This document shows positions 43,696 to 51,347 of a stretch of 64,000 nt of DNA, piece after piece. Position numbers and translations under genes: made by a program. The stretch's first letter is position 1, and every line of letters begins with the position of its first letter. The notes beneath the pieces were generated by a model, which saw only the letters and a program-made list of their open reading frames with translations, was not told the DNA's origin and made no database searches. Source of the DNA: Amycolatopsis sp. A133 (lineage in GTDB: Bacteria > Actinomycetota > Actinomycetes > Mycobacteriales > Pseudonocardiaceae); NCBI RefSeq assembly GCF_031082405.1, contig NZ_JAVHJU010000015.1, forward strand, positions 124,001 to 188,000. Reading direction: 5' to 3'.

Positions 43696-44487
43696 TCAGC
43701 CGAGGAAGAACCCGGTCAGCACCGGGGCCAGCGCCGGAGCCTTTACGATGTGCGTCTGGCCTGGCAGCGTCCGGTACTCCGCCGACGGCAGCACCTTCGC
43801 CAGTGACGCCACGCCGTGGCGCATCCAGTCCGGGCTGCGGCCTCCGTCGATCGCCAGCACCGGGACCTCGACCTCCGGCCAAGCGGCCGGCAGGGGTTCG
43901 CCCGACTGGTGTTCGAGCACCAGCGCCGAGTCGTACGGGATCGTGTGGGCGACCCGCTTGAGCTTCGCCCAGAACGGCAGGACCCGCATCATCGCCACCG
44001 TCGTACCGCTCAGGCCGACGCCTTCGGTCATGAACAGCTTGACGGCCTTGCCACGCTTGCCTTCCCGCAGCGCCTCGTCGAGCCGGGCCGCGTGGTCGGC
44101 CGGGACGCGGGGACGGGTGTCGTCGACGACGAACGGCGGCTCGTACACCGCCAGCTTCGGCACGGGGAGACTGCGAGCCGCTTCGAGTGCCAGCGCGGCG
44201 CCGGAGGAGATGCCGAACAGGAACGCCTCGCCGCCCGCCTCCTTGAAGAGCGCGGCGAGGTCTTCGACCTCACGCCTGACCGCATAGGGCCCGGTGTCGG
44301 TGCTCTCGCCCCGGCCGCGGCGGTCGTAGGTGTACACGGTGAAGTGCGCGGCCAGCTCCTTCGCCAGCGCGTCGTTGGGCGACGAGCCGCGGTAGCACAT
44401 CGCGCCGTCGACGAGGACGAGCGCGGGGCCGGCGCCGGTGCGGGTGTAGGCGATCTTCGTGCCGTCGGCAGCGGTCGTGGTGGTCAT
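43696..44487 (-). CDS. Alpha/beta-hydrolase
   Basis: A 263-residue hydrolase with nucleophile Ser in GISSG, acid Asp in AIDGG and His in GQTHIV. The oxyanion region is LVLVDGAMCYRG rather than the usual HG. A cap domain lies between the third and last motifs. The ATG at 44487 is chosen because the longer frame to 44553 has an unlikely N-terminus. Substrate unknown. It precedes the macro gene by 18 bp and may be transcribed with it. Confidence 0.9.
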   Translation of the reverse strand: MTTTTAADGTKIAYTRTGAGPALVLVDGAMCYRGSSPNDALAKELAAHFTVYTYDRRGRGESTDTGPYAVRREVEDLAALFKEAGGEAFLFGISSGAALALEAARSLPVPKLAVYEPPFVVDDTRPRVPADHAARLDEALREGKRGKAVKLFMTEGVGLSGTTVAMMRVLPFWAKLKRVAHTIPYDSALVLEHQSGEPLPAAWPEVEVPVLAIDGGRSPDWMRHGVASLAKVLPSAEYRTLPGQTHIVKAPALAPVLTGFFLG

Positions 44488-44516
44488 GCGGACAGCGTGA
44501 CTCCGACGGTCTGATC

Positions 44517-44526
44517 TGTCAAGACA
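44517..44526. promoter_or_regulatory. TGTC-AA-GACA palindrome in the hydrolase promoter
   Basis: A 10-bp palindrome 30 bp upstream of the hydrolase ATG. Read on the hydrolase strand it holds TTGACA, a possible -35 element. Both lie beside an 8-A run, an unusually AT-rich patch for this genome. Confidence 0.3.
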
Positions 44527-44559
44527 AAAAAAATTGTCGGTGGTGCCGTCCAAAGACGG
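44526..44559 (-). terminator. Possible rho-independent terminator of the phosphoesterase gene
   Basis: A 5-bp hairpin (CCGTC-TTTG-GACGG) lies 11-24 bp past the phosphoesterase stop, followed 12 nt later by a U8 run (A8 on the forward strand at 44526-44533). The spacing is longer than ideal. Confidence 0.35.
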
Positions 44560-44569
44560 GCCGGGAAAA

Positions 44570-45691
44570 TCAGGCCGGACGCAGGGTGAGGAGCGTGATC
44601 TCGCTGGGCGCGAAGATCCGGAACGGCGGGCCCCAGAAGCCGGTGCCCCGGCTGTTGTACAGCTGGGTCTCCCCGTGCCGGGTCAGGCCGGACAGCGTCG
44701 GCTGGTCGAACCGCACCAGCAGGTGGAACGGCCAGATCTGCCCGCCGTGGGTGTGCCCGGAGATCTGCAGGTCGACACCGGCTTCGCGGGCCTCGCGGAC
44801 CTGCTTCGGCTGGTGCGCCAGCAGCACCACCGGGACGTCGCCGGGCCGGTCGGCCAGCGCCGCGGCCAGGTCCGGGCCGTGGCCGGGCAGGCCCGACGCC
44901 GCGCCGGTCGGGTCGTCGATGCCGGCGAACAGGATCCGGTCGCCGCCGCGCTCGAGCAGCGTCGAGCGGTTGTGCAGGGTGTCCCAGCCGAGCCCCGCCA
45001 TGTGGTCGAGCCACGCCTGGGCTTCGCCGAAGTACTCGTGGTTGCCGGTGATGTAGAACCGGCCGAGCCCCGCCTGGACGCCGCCGAGCGGGTCGACCTG
45101 CTTGCGGCGCTTGGCCACCGCGCCGTCGGCGAGGTCACCGGCGTGGCAGACGACGTCCGCCTCGAGCGCGTTGACCGCCGCGACGACCCGCTCCGACCAC
45201 TTCGTCCGGTCGATCGGCCCGAAGTGGGTGTCGGTCAGCACGGCGACGCGCAGGCCGTCGAGCCCCGGCCCGAGCCGCGGGATGACGACGTCGACCGCCT
45301 TGACCGGCGGCACGCGCATGGCGACGCGGTTGCCGTGCACCAGCAGCCCGGCGGCGATCAGCGCGGTGGCGCCCGCGACGATCCGCGACCGCGCGGGGTC
45401 GTCGACGCCGAGCAGCGCGACCCGCAGCACCAAGCTCAGGATCGACCAGCTGAACAGCACCCAGATCACGGCGAGCAGCGAGTCGCCGAGGCGGGCGGCG
45501 CCGTCGAGCTGGCGCCGTCCGTGGCCGCGCACCAGGGCGACCGGCATGCCCACCAGGCCCAGCGCGAACAGCGCGGTGCCGGCGATCGTGCCGGCGGCGC
45601 CCCAGTCCGGCGCGAGCACCAGCGTCCACCACGGGACGGTGAACAGCAGGAGCAGCGCCAGGAGCGGCACGACGACCAGTGGGCCTCTCAC
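44570..45691 (-). CDS. Membrane metallophosphoesterase
   Basis: A 373-residue protein with four N-terminal membrane segments (about 5-120) and a calcineurin-like phosphoesterase domain. Metal motifs are LTDTHFGP, HAGDLADG, ITGNHEYFG and GHTHGGQIW, all complete. The group resembles YkuE-type enzymes that cleave lipid-linked or UDP-diacylglucosamine-like phosphates on the outer face or near the membrane. The GTG at 45691 is the start. It is divergent from the DUF6412 gene. Confidence 0.93.
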   Translation of the reverse strand: MRGPLVVVPLLALLLLFTVPWWTLVLAPDWGAAGTIAGTALFALGLVGMPVALVRGHGRRQLDGAARLGDSLLAVIWVLFSWSILSLVLRVALLGVDDPARSRIVAGATALIAAGLLVHGNRVAMRVPPVKAVDVVIPRLGPGLDGLRVAVLTDTHFGPIDRTKWSERVVAAVNALEADVVCHAGDLADGAVAKRRKQVDPLGGVQAGLGRFYITGNHEYFGEAQAWLDHMAGLGWDTLHNRSTLLERGGDRILFAGIDDPTGAASGLPGHGPDLAAALADRPGDVPVVLLAHQPKQVREAREAGVDLQISGHTHGGQIWPFHLLVRFDQPTLSGLTRHGETQLYNSRGTGFWGPPFRIFAPSEITLLTLRPA

Positions 45692-45761
45692 CGAACCAGG
45701 TTACCGCCCATCGGGCTGTCAGCGATTTCGCTACTCTGGTGGGGAAGGAAGGGGGACGGCC

Positions 45762-46034
45762 GTGCACACGCTGCTCGAGCTGGCGTTCCCCGTGCTGACC
45801 GGCCCGACCGCGCTGGTCGCGTTCGCCTCCCTCGCCGCCGCGAGTCTCTTGATCGTGCTGCTCGTCGGCAGCACGCACCGCAGCGAACTGGCGTTGTGGT
45901 CGGCGCCGGTGCGCAGCCGAGCCGCGGCCCTGCGCCGTCGCGCCCGGCGCGCCGAGTCGATCCGGCTCCGCGATCCCGGCGCACCCGGGCGCAGCAGACC
46001 ACGAGCACCCGGTTCCCGCAGCACGGCTGCGTAG
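45762..46034 (+). CDS. DUF6412-type small membrane protein
   Basis: A 90-residue protein with one long hydrophobic stretch (about 10-37) and an Arg/Ala-rich basic tail. The GTG at 45762 has GGAAGGGGGAC upstream. Its place directly before a YidC-like gene is typical of actinobacteria and suggests a shared role in membrane insertion. Family name recalled from similar neighbourhoods and not certain. Confidence 0.75.
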   Translation: MHTLLELAFPVLTGPTALVAFASLAAASLLIVLLVGSTHRSELALWSAPVRSRAAALRRRARRAESIRLRDPGAPGRSRPRAPGSRSTAA

Positions 46035-46097
46035 GTTTTCGCCCGGCGCAGCCATTCCGCTCACCCCCATCCCTTCCACTCGTGCGGAGTGCTGCCC

Positions 46098-46741
46098 GTG
46101 TTCGCTTTTCTCGACGTGCCCGTCGAAGCGCGTACCACCTGATCCACGCGCTCACCGGCCCGCTTTCGGCGGCGCCGGCCATCGTCGTCTTCACCCTGTC
46201 CGTGCGGCTCCTGCTGCACCCGCTCGTCCGGTCGGCGGCCCGCGGCGAACGGGCCCGGACGGCTCTGCTGCCGGAAATCCGCGCACTGCAGGAGAAGCAC
46301 GGCCGCGACCGCGAGCGGCTGGCCGCGGAGATGACGAAGCTGCAGCAGGACTCCGGGACGTCGCTGTTCGTCGGCTGTCTGCCGATGCTGCTGCAGCTGC
46401 CGTTCTTCACGGTCATGTACCGGCTGTTCACCACGGCCACGATCGGCGGTGAACCCAACTCGCTGCTCGGCGCGACGCTGCTCGGGACGCCGCTGGGCGC
46501 GCACGGCCTGGCCGGCAGCCCGCTCGTGTTCGTGATCGCGGCCGGCCTCGCCGTCGTCGCGTGGTTCTCGGTGCGCCGGCAGCCGGCCGCCGCCGAGGTC
46601 CCGGGCGGGAAGCTGCTTCGGCTGCTGCCCTACGGGACCGTGCTCGCGACGCTCGTCGTGCCGCAGGCCGCCGGGATCTACCTGCTCACCACGACGGCGT
46701 GGAGCGCGGCGGAGCGGGCGCTGCTACGACGCGGCTCGTGA
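46098..46741 (+). pseudogene. YidC/Oxa1-like membrane insertase gene with an apparent one-base frameshift near its start
   Basis: The product is a YidC-like insertase (IVVFTLSVRLLLHPLVRSAA, TKLQQDSGTSLFVGCLPMLL, FFTVMYRLF), normally with four or more membrane segments. The GTG at 46098 has GGAG 8 nt upstream and encodes FAFLDVPVEA, but this frame stops at 46140. The rest (AYHLIHALTGPL onward) is in another frame. Loss of one base in a GCGGCG-like stretch near 46125-46131 would explain it. The downstream frame can be entered from GTG 46082, but that stretch has poor third-position GC, no Shine-Dalgarno and an Arg-rich product. Either a sequencing error or a true null allele. Confidence 0.75.
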
Positions 46742-47137
46742 GCGCCGCCAGTCCTCGACCGCTTCCTCGACGTCCACCAGCGCCACCGTGAGGGGCGGCC
46801 CGGTGTGGTGGTTGAGGTAGGCCTGGCGGATCCGCTCGTTGAGGTCTTCGACGATCTCCCGCACCTGCCGTTCGGTCCGCTCGGCGGCGAGCTTCCCCGG
46901 CAGGTCCTGCACTTCGCGTTTGAGCGCGAGCGCCGGCGGCAGCAACGCCTTCGTGTCGTGGCCGCCCTTCCTGACTTCGCGGAGCACCCAGTCGGTCGCC
47001 GCGTCGTTGCCGGTCGGCCTCGGCAGCGGCTTGCCGGTGCCGGGCAGGTCGTCGAACTCGCCGCGCTCCCGGGCTTCGTCGAGCTGCCGGTCGACCCACC
47101 AGCGGAAGGACACCTTGGGTGGTTTGCGCCCGCTCAT
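46724..47137 (-). CDS. DUF1992 (DnaJ homologue subfamily C member 28-type) protein
   Basis: A 137-residue protein of DUF1992, containing RQLDEARERGEFDDLPGTGKP and the helical region WVLREVRKGGH. These are the conserved landmarks of the family, whose function is not known. The ATG at 47137 follows GAGGAG. The last 18 bp overlap the end of the convergent YidC-like gene. Confidence 0.92.
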   Translation of the reverse strand: MSGRKPPKVSFRWWVDRQLDEARERGEFDDLPGTGKPLPRPTGNDAATDWVLREVRKGGHDTKALLPPALALKREVQDLPGKLAAERTERQVREIVEDLNERIRQAYLNHHTGPPLTVALVDVEEAVEDWRRSRAAS

Positions 47138-47197
47138 CTCCTCACACCCCCTCCGTCTGCTTCCAGGGTAATGTCCGGGCGACAGCGAGGGGACCGC

Positions 47198-47968
47198 ATG
47201 ACCGCCGAACGCAGTGGCGCCGAGGACGTCGACCGGACGCTCGCGCTGCTCTGGCGCGCCCGCGGCGGCGCCGCCGAACCGACCAGGGGCCGCCGCCCGA
47301 CGCTGACGATCGAGCGGATCGTCGCCGCGGCGGTCGCGGTCGCGGACGCCGACGGGCTCACCGCCGCGTCGATGCACCGCGTCGCCAAGGAGCTCGGCGC
47401 CGGCACGATGACGCTCTACACCTACGTGCCCGGCAAGGCCGAGCTGGTGGACCTGATGGTCGACGACGTGCTCGTCGAGCGGCGGCTGCCCGGGCCGGGC
47501 GAGCCGCGCCGCGGGGACTGGCGCGAGCAGGTCGCGCTCTACGCCGAGCGGACCCGGCGGGCCTACCGCGACCACCCGTGGCTGTGCGAGGTTTCCCGCG
47601 TCCGGCCGCCGCTGGGCCCCGGCCAGCTGGCGGGCCAGGAGTACCTGCTGTCGATCATGGACGCGCTCGGGCTGCCGCCGCGCCAGGCGGTCGCGGCGGC
47701 CAACGGGATCGGCACGTACGTCGACGCGAACGCCGCCCTCGACGCGGAGAACACCCGGCTGGAGCGCAGCACCGGCCAGTCGACCGAGGCGTGGTGGCAC
47801 CAGCGGTCTTCGTTCTGGGAGAACTACTTCGTCGTCGACGCGCACCCGGCGATGAACCGCATCTGGCTCGGCGGCGGGTTCGACCAGAGTGCCAAGGCGC
47901 AGGGCGACACGGCCTACGAGTTCGGCCTGAACCGGATGCTCGACGGCATCCAGGCCCTGGTGGGCTAG
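47198..47968 (+). CDS. TetR/AcrR family regulator (TetR_C domain)
   Basis: A 256-residue regulator with HTH residues about 35-80 (AAAVAVADADGLTAASMHRV and ELGAGTMTLYTYVPGKAEL). The C-terminal part (HPWLCEVSRVRPPLGPGQLAG and FWENYFVVDAHPAMNRIW) matches the TetR_C_33-like ligand domain frequent in actinobacteria. The ATG at 47198 follows GAGGGG; ATG at 47171 is alternative. It is divergent from the DUF1992 gene; no obvious target sits beside it. Confidence 0.92.
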   Translation: MTAERSGAEDVDRTLALLWRARGGAAEPTRGRRPTLTIERIVAAAVAVADADGLTAASMHRVAKELGAGTMTLYTYVPGKAELVDLMVDDVLVERRLPGPGEPRRGDWREQVALYAERTRRAYRDHPWLCEVSRVRPPLGPGQLAGQEYLLSIMDALGLPPRQAVAAANGIGTYVDANAALDAENTRLERSTGQSTEAWWHQRSSFWENYFVVDAHPAMNRIWLGGGFDQSAKAQGDTAYEFGLNRMLDGIQALVG

Positions 47969-48201
47969 CGCCGGCTGCGCCACCGCAACCGGCGGCGTTC
48001 CTGCCGGGGCACCGCGGACGCCGGGGCCCCGCGCAGGACGTCACGGCACACCGGGTCGAACCGGCCTGGTTCCTCGATCATCGGCGCCGCCAGCACGACG
48101 TGCCCGCACACCGCCCGGAACCGCCCGTCGTGCCGCCCCGACGCGAACTCGTCCTCGGTGACGGCGTGGGTGTAGCCGTCGGTGTCGCAGCGGATGTGCA
48201 T
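47965..48201 (-). CDS. Small hypothetical protein (possible zinc-binding)
   Basis: A 78-residue protein with conserved-looking Cys/His positions (MHIRCDTDGYTHAV, then AVCGHVVLAA and PVCRDVL), reminiscent of a short zinc ribbon, and a basic Arg-rich tail. Its last 4 bp overlap the convergent TetR gene, and its ATG lies 21 bp after the transglycosylase gene on the same strand, so the two may be one operon. No family recognised. Confidence 0.65.
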   Translation of the reverse strand: MHIRCDTDGYTHAVTEDEFASGRHDGRFRAVCGHVVLAAPMIEEPGRFDPVCRDVLRGAPASAVPRQERRRLRWRSRR

Positions 48202-48221
48202 CAGGAACGGTTCCACCGGGC

Positions 48222-49391
48222 TCAGCCGGCCGGGCTGGTCGAGGTGGTTTCGGTGGGCGCGTCCGTCGAGCCGGCCGGGGTGCCGGCCGCCGTCGACGAA
48301 GGCGGCGGGGTGGTGCTGGTCGTCGCCGGCGGCGGCGTGGTGGGCGTGGTAGGGGTCGTCGGAGTCGTCGGCTCGGTGGTCGGCGTCGTGGGGGTGGTGG
48401 GCGTGGTGGGGGTCGTCGGAGTCGTCGGCGTGGTGCTGCCCGGCAGTGTCGCGCCCGGCAGGGAACCCGGCGGCTGGGCGACGACCGGCGGGGCCGGCGG
48501 TGCGGGGACGCCGACCGGGGCACCGGCCGCGGCGGCGTCCGGCGCGTCGGGCGCGCCGATCGGCACCTGGCTGTCGGGCAGCTGGGCCACTCCGCCGCGG
48601 TAGGCCGACGCCCACGCCAGCACAGTGTCCACATAGGACTGCGAATTGTTGTAGCGGCGCACGGCGATGCGCTGCCCGGCGTCGGTCGAGAGGTCGAGGC
48701 CGCCCGAACACAGGTAGCGCCCGGTGGCCAGCGCCTCGTCGTAGATGTTGTTCGGGTTGGACACGCCGTCGCCGTTGCCGTCGGAGGCGTAGCCGCGCCA
48801 CGTCGACGGGATGAACTGCGTCGGGCCGACCGCGCGGTCCCACTGGGTGTTGCCGTCGTACTTGCCGCCGTCGGTGTCCGGGATCGCGGCGAACGCGCCC
48901 GCGCCGTTGAGCACCGGGCCGAGGATCGGCTCCAGCGTGTCACCGTTGGCGTTGACGTACCCGCCGCGGGCGTGGTTGGACTCGATCCGGCCGATGCTGG
49001 CGATCAGCGCCCAGTCGAGGTGGCAGTTCGGCTGCTCCTTGGCGAGGATGTCGGCCGCGTTCTTGTACGCCTTCAGCATGCTGCCCGGGATGCCGAGCGA
49101 CCCGGAGATGCCCGCGGAGCCGGCGCGCCCGCCCGGCACGACCAAGGGCTCGGGCAGCGGCGGCTGGGGCAGGCTGCCGTCGACGGCGATCGGCGGCATG
49201 ACGATGTTCGGCTGCTGCAGCGGAGCCGCGCCGGCCTGGTCGGGCAGGCTGTCGCCGGCGTTGGCCACCACGACCGGCGCGGGCAGGCCCGTGGTCAGTG
49301 TGGGCAGCACGACGAGCGCTCCACCCGCGAGCGCGGCGGCGGTCCGGCGGACCGAACGCCCGCTCTTGCGACGTGGCCGGTGCTTGGGCAT
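48222..49391 (-). CDS. Secreted lytic murein transglycosylase with Pro/Thr repeat tail
   Basis: A 389-residue exported SLT-type enzyme that cleaves peptidoglycan. The signal peptide spans about 1-35. The lysozyme-like domain (about 100-275) has the catalytic Glu137 in GRIESNHARGG, then GPTQFIPSTWRGYASDGN and AVRRYNNSQSYVDTVLAW. The C-terminal 110 residues are Pro/Ala/Thr-rich with a near-perfect (PTTPTT)n tract, likely a wall-spanning or glycosylated stalk. RBS and start at 49391 are typical. Confidence 0.93.
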   Translation of the reverse strand: MPKHRPRRKSGRSVRRTAAALAGGALVVLPTLTTGLPAPVVVANAGDSLPDQAGAAPLQQPNIVMPPIAVDGSLPQPPLPEPLVVPGGRAGSAGISGSLGIPGSMLKAYKNAADILAKEQPNCHLDWALIASIGRIESNHARGGYVNANGDTLEPILGPVLNGAGAFAAIPDTDGGKYDGNTQWDRAVGPTQFIPSTWRGYASDGNGDGVSNPNNIYDEALATGRYLCSGGLDLSTDAGQRIAVRRYNNSQSYVDTVLAWASAYRGGVAQLPDSQVPIGAPDAPDAAAAGAPVGVPAPPAPPVVAQPPGSLPGATLPGSTTPTTPTTPTTPTTPTTPTTEPTTPTTPTTPTTPPPATTSTTPPPSSTAAGTPAGSTDAPTETTSTSPAG

Positions 49392-49795
49392 GGTCGTCCC
49401 CGCTTCCCTCGATCTGTCGCTGATCGCCTCACCCGATCGGCCTCACCCACCGGTACTGACCGGTAGGAGCAAGCTATCCGATGGAACCAAACTTTGGCGA
49501 ATGGCACAGCGAAATCGGGCCGTGGCGGAGAAGTTCGTCTGGATGGCACAAAACCTTCGTAGGAAATCTGTCAATTTCACCAGGACTTGACGCGGTGTTG
49601 CGGGCGGACGGGCGGATCCGCGGGCGCATCCCGCTGCCTCTTGGTGCGTCCGCGGATCCCGCTGCGGAAAATCCGCGCCGCGAGCCCGGCTCTGCAACCG
49701 TGGGTGAACGAGCCTTTACACGGCCTTGAACCGTTCCTATGATCGGCCGTCCGGACGCGTTGCCGCCCGTCCGGACGGCCCAGGTGGAGGGTTTG
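49392..49795. other. Divergent regulatory region with a long imperfect hairpin
   Basis: 404 bp between the transglycosylase gene and the next forward gene, with no convincing frame. At 49614-49659 an inverted repeat (15 bp with one mismatch; GGATCCGCGG core; 16-nt loop) could fold in either transcript. GTACTGACCGGTA near 49450 is another partly symmetric stretch. Confidence 0.45.
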
Positions 49796-50443
49796 ATGGC
49801 ACGCAGGGCTCCGCGCCGAGAGCAGGTCACCGTCGCCGAGCTGCTCGTCCGGTCCGACGCACCGCGCGACCGCTACCGCGACGAGGACACCGTTGTGCTC
49901 CCGCGGGCTCGTCACCGGGGAGAACCGCAGGTCCTGCGTTCGCTGACGCGGTTGCGGATGCTGTCGGTGGTCGCCGGAGCACTGGCGTTGACCGGCGGGG
50001 TCAGTGCGGCGGTGTCGATGCCGGTGCAGCGCCACGCGGGCGCGGCGTGGCCACCGGCCGGCCTGGAACCCCCGGCGGTGGCCTTGGTGCCGCTGCCGGC
50101 GGACGTCGTCGTGCCGCCGGCCAAGCCGGTTCCGAAATCCGTGGCGCCGCCGGTGGAGCCGGCCGGAATCACCCCGGCGGTCGTGGATCCGCCACCGGAT
50201 CCGGGCCGTCCGGCCGCTCACCGCGCCACACTGGCCCGGGCGGTCAAGATCGTCGAGAAGGCGAAGGCGCCGGCGAAGGCGAAACCGAAGCCGACCGGGC
50301 AGGTGGTGCCGGTGCGCCACGAGATCCCGGACGTCCCGCTGTGGTCGCGCGGCCGCCCGAAGACGCCGGACTGGGCGACGATGTGGACCGGCCGCCGTCC
50401 CGCGGGCCACCACGAGTGCGGCGGCGGCCGTCACCGCCGCTGA
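49796..50443 (+). CDS. Single-pass membrane protein with N-terminal V-T-V-x-E-L motif
   Basis: A 215-residue protein. The cytoplasmic start has REQVTVAELLVRSD, shared in pattern with the small gene at 51003. A membrane segment lies at about 68-88, then an outside region rich in Pro/Val/Lys (VVPPAKPVPK, KAKAPAKAKPKPTG) ends in a His/Arg-rich tail. The start at 49796 (ATG) is preferred to 49739. Looks like an actinobacterial envelope or sporulation-type protein; function unknown. Confidence 0.7.
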   Translation: MARRAPRREQVTVAELLVRSDAPRDRYRDEDTVVLPRARHRGEPQVLRSLTRLRMLSVVAGALALTGGVSAAVSMPVQRHAGAAWPPAGLEPPAVALVPLPADVVVPPAKPVPKSVAPPVEPAGITPAVVDPPPDPGRPAAHRATLARAVKIVEKAKAPAKAKPKPTGQVVPVRHEIPDVPLWSRGRPKTPDWATMWTGRRPAGHHECGGGRHRR

Positions 50444-50445
50444 CC

Positions 50446-50886
50446 TCAGGCGTCCAGCGGGATCTGGTACTGCATGAACCCCTTGTCGAGGGCGACCTGG
50501 TCGTAGAGCCGCCGCGCGGTCGTGTTCGACGTGTGGGTGTGCCAGTAGACGCGGACGCACCCGCGCGCCCGCGCCCAGCCGGCGACGGCTTCGATCAGGG
50601 CCCGGCCGGCCCCGCGCCCGCGGGCTTTGCCGTCGGTGAAGAGGTCCTGCAGGTAGCAGACGTCGGCGGAAGTGGTGCTGACGTGCGTGAAGAAGTGGAC
50701 GATGCCGACGAGTTCGCCGTCGAGCCGGGCGCCGAGGGCGTGCATGCGCTCGCCGCTCGCGAACTCGCGCCAAGCCCGGTCGACGAGCTCCGGGGCGAGT
50801 GTCCTGCCGTAGAACGTGTTGTAGCCGGCGAACAGCTTTTCCCAGGCTGCGCGGTCTTCTCCGGTGAGGCCCCCAACGGTGATCAT
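50446..50886 (-). CDS. GNAT family N-acetyltransferase
   Basis: A 146-residue acetyl-CoA-dependent transferase. Motif A YLQDLFTDGKARGRGAGRAL carries the R-G-x-G-x-G/A pyrophosphate loop and is followed by VYWHTHTSNTTARRLYDQVA, the pattern of the RimI-like small-molecule acetyltransferases. Its stop lies 3 bp from the stop of the convergent forward gene. Substrate unknown. Confidence 0.9.
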   Translation of the reverse strand: MITVGGLTGEDRAAWEKLFAGYNTFYGRTLAPELVDRAWREFASGERMHALGARLDGELVGIVHFFTHVSTTSADVCYLQDLFTDGKARGRGAGRALIEAVAGWARARGCVRVYWHTHTSNTTARRLYDQVALDKGFMQYQIPLDA

Positions 50887-51002
50887 GGGCCGAGGCTAAC
50901 GCGCGGGGGACACGCACCGGACACAACTCGTCAGTAAGGTGACGAACCCGAAAGGAATTCATAGAATCGGGATCCGACCGGCGAAGGCAGCGGAGGTTCC
51001 TG

Positions 51003-51227
51003 ATGGCGCGCACGGCGCACCGTGCCAGTGGCAGACCCGTCACGGTGGGGGAGCTGATGCTGCGACCGGACGTCCGTGGCCGGCGCCGTCCCGAAGACCT
51101 CGAAGTGCTCGAACTCGCCTACCGGATGCGCCGCCGGATCGGCCCGGAGGCGGCGGTCCGGACCCCGTCGCCCGGCGCCAGGGCGCTGGCCGTGGTCACC
51201 GGCCTTTGGCGGCGCAGGCCGCGGTAG
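51003..51227 (+). CDS. Small protein with V-T-V-x-E-L motif
   Basis: A 74-residue soluble, basic protein: MARTAHRASGRPVTVGELML then Arg-rich helices (RMRRRIG) and a C-terminal LAVVTGLWRRRPR. The N-terminal block resembles that of the gene at 49796 (both have R-x-VTV-x-EL-x-x-R). The ATG has GGAGG upstream. Role unknown; possibly a DNA- or protein-binding helper. Confidence 0.65.
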   Translation: MARTAHRASGRPVTVGELMLRPDVRGRRRPEDLEVLELAYRMRRRIGPEAAVRTPSPGARALAVVTGLWRRRPR

Positions 51228-51347
51228 CCGTCCCGCCGCGAACGGCGGTGGCCGGAAAATTGGGGCCGCGCGCGGGTTTTGGCGTTTCACGATGACGGAA
51301 TCGCGCACCGCCGCGTGGCAGAAGAATTCCACCACGCGGCGGAACCG

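Noticed and set aside
48300..48440. CRISPR-like short repeats in the transglycosylase gene
   Set aside because: The period is six codons of Pro/Thr with no spacers; it is an in-frame low-complexity protein tail.
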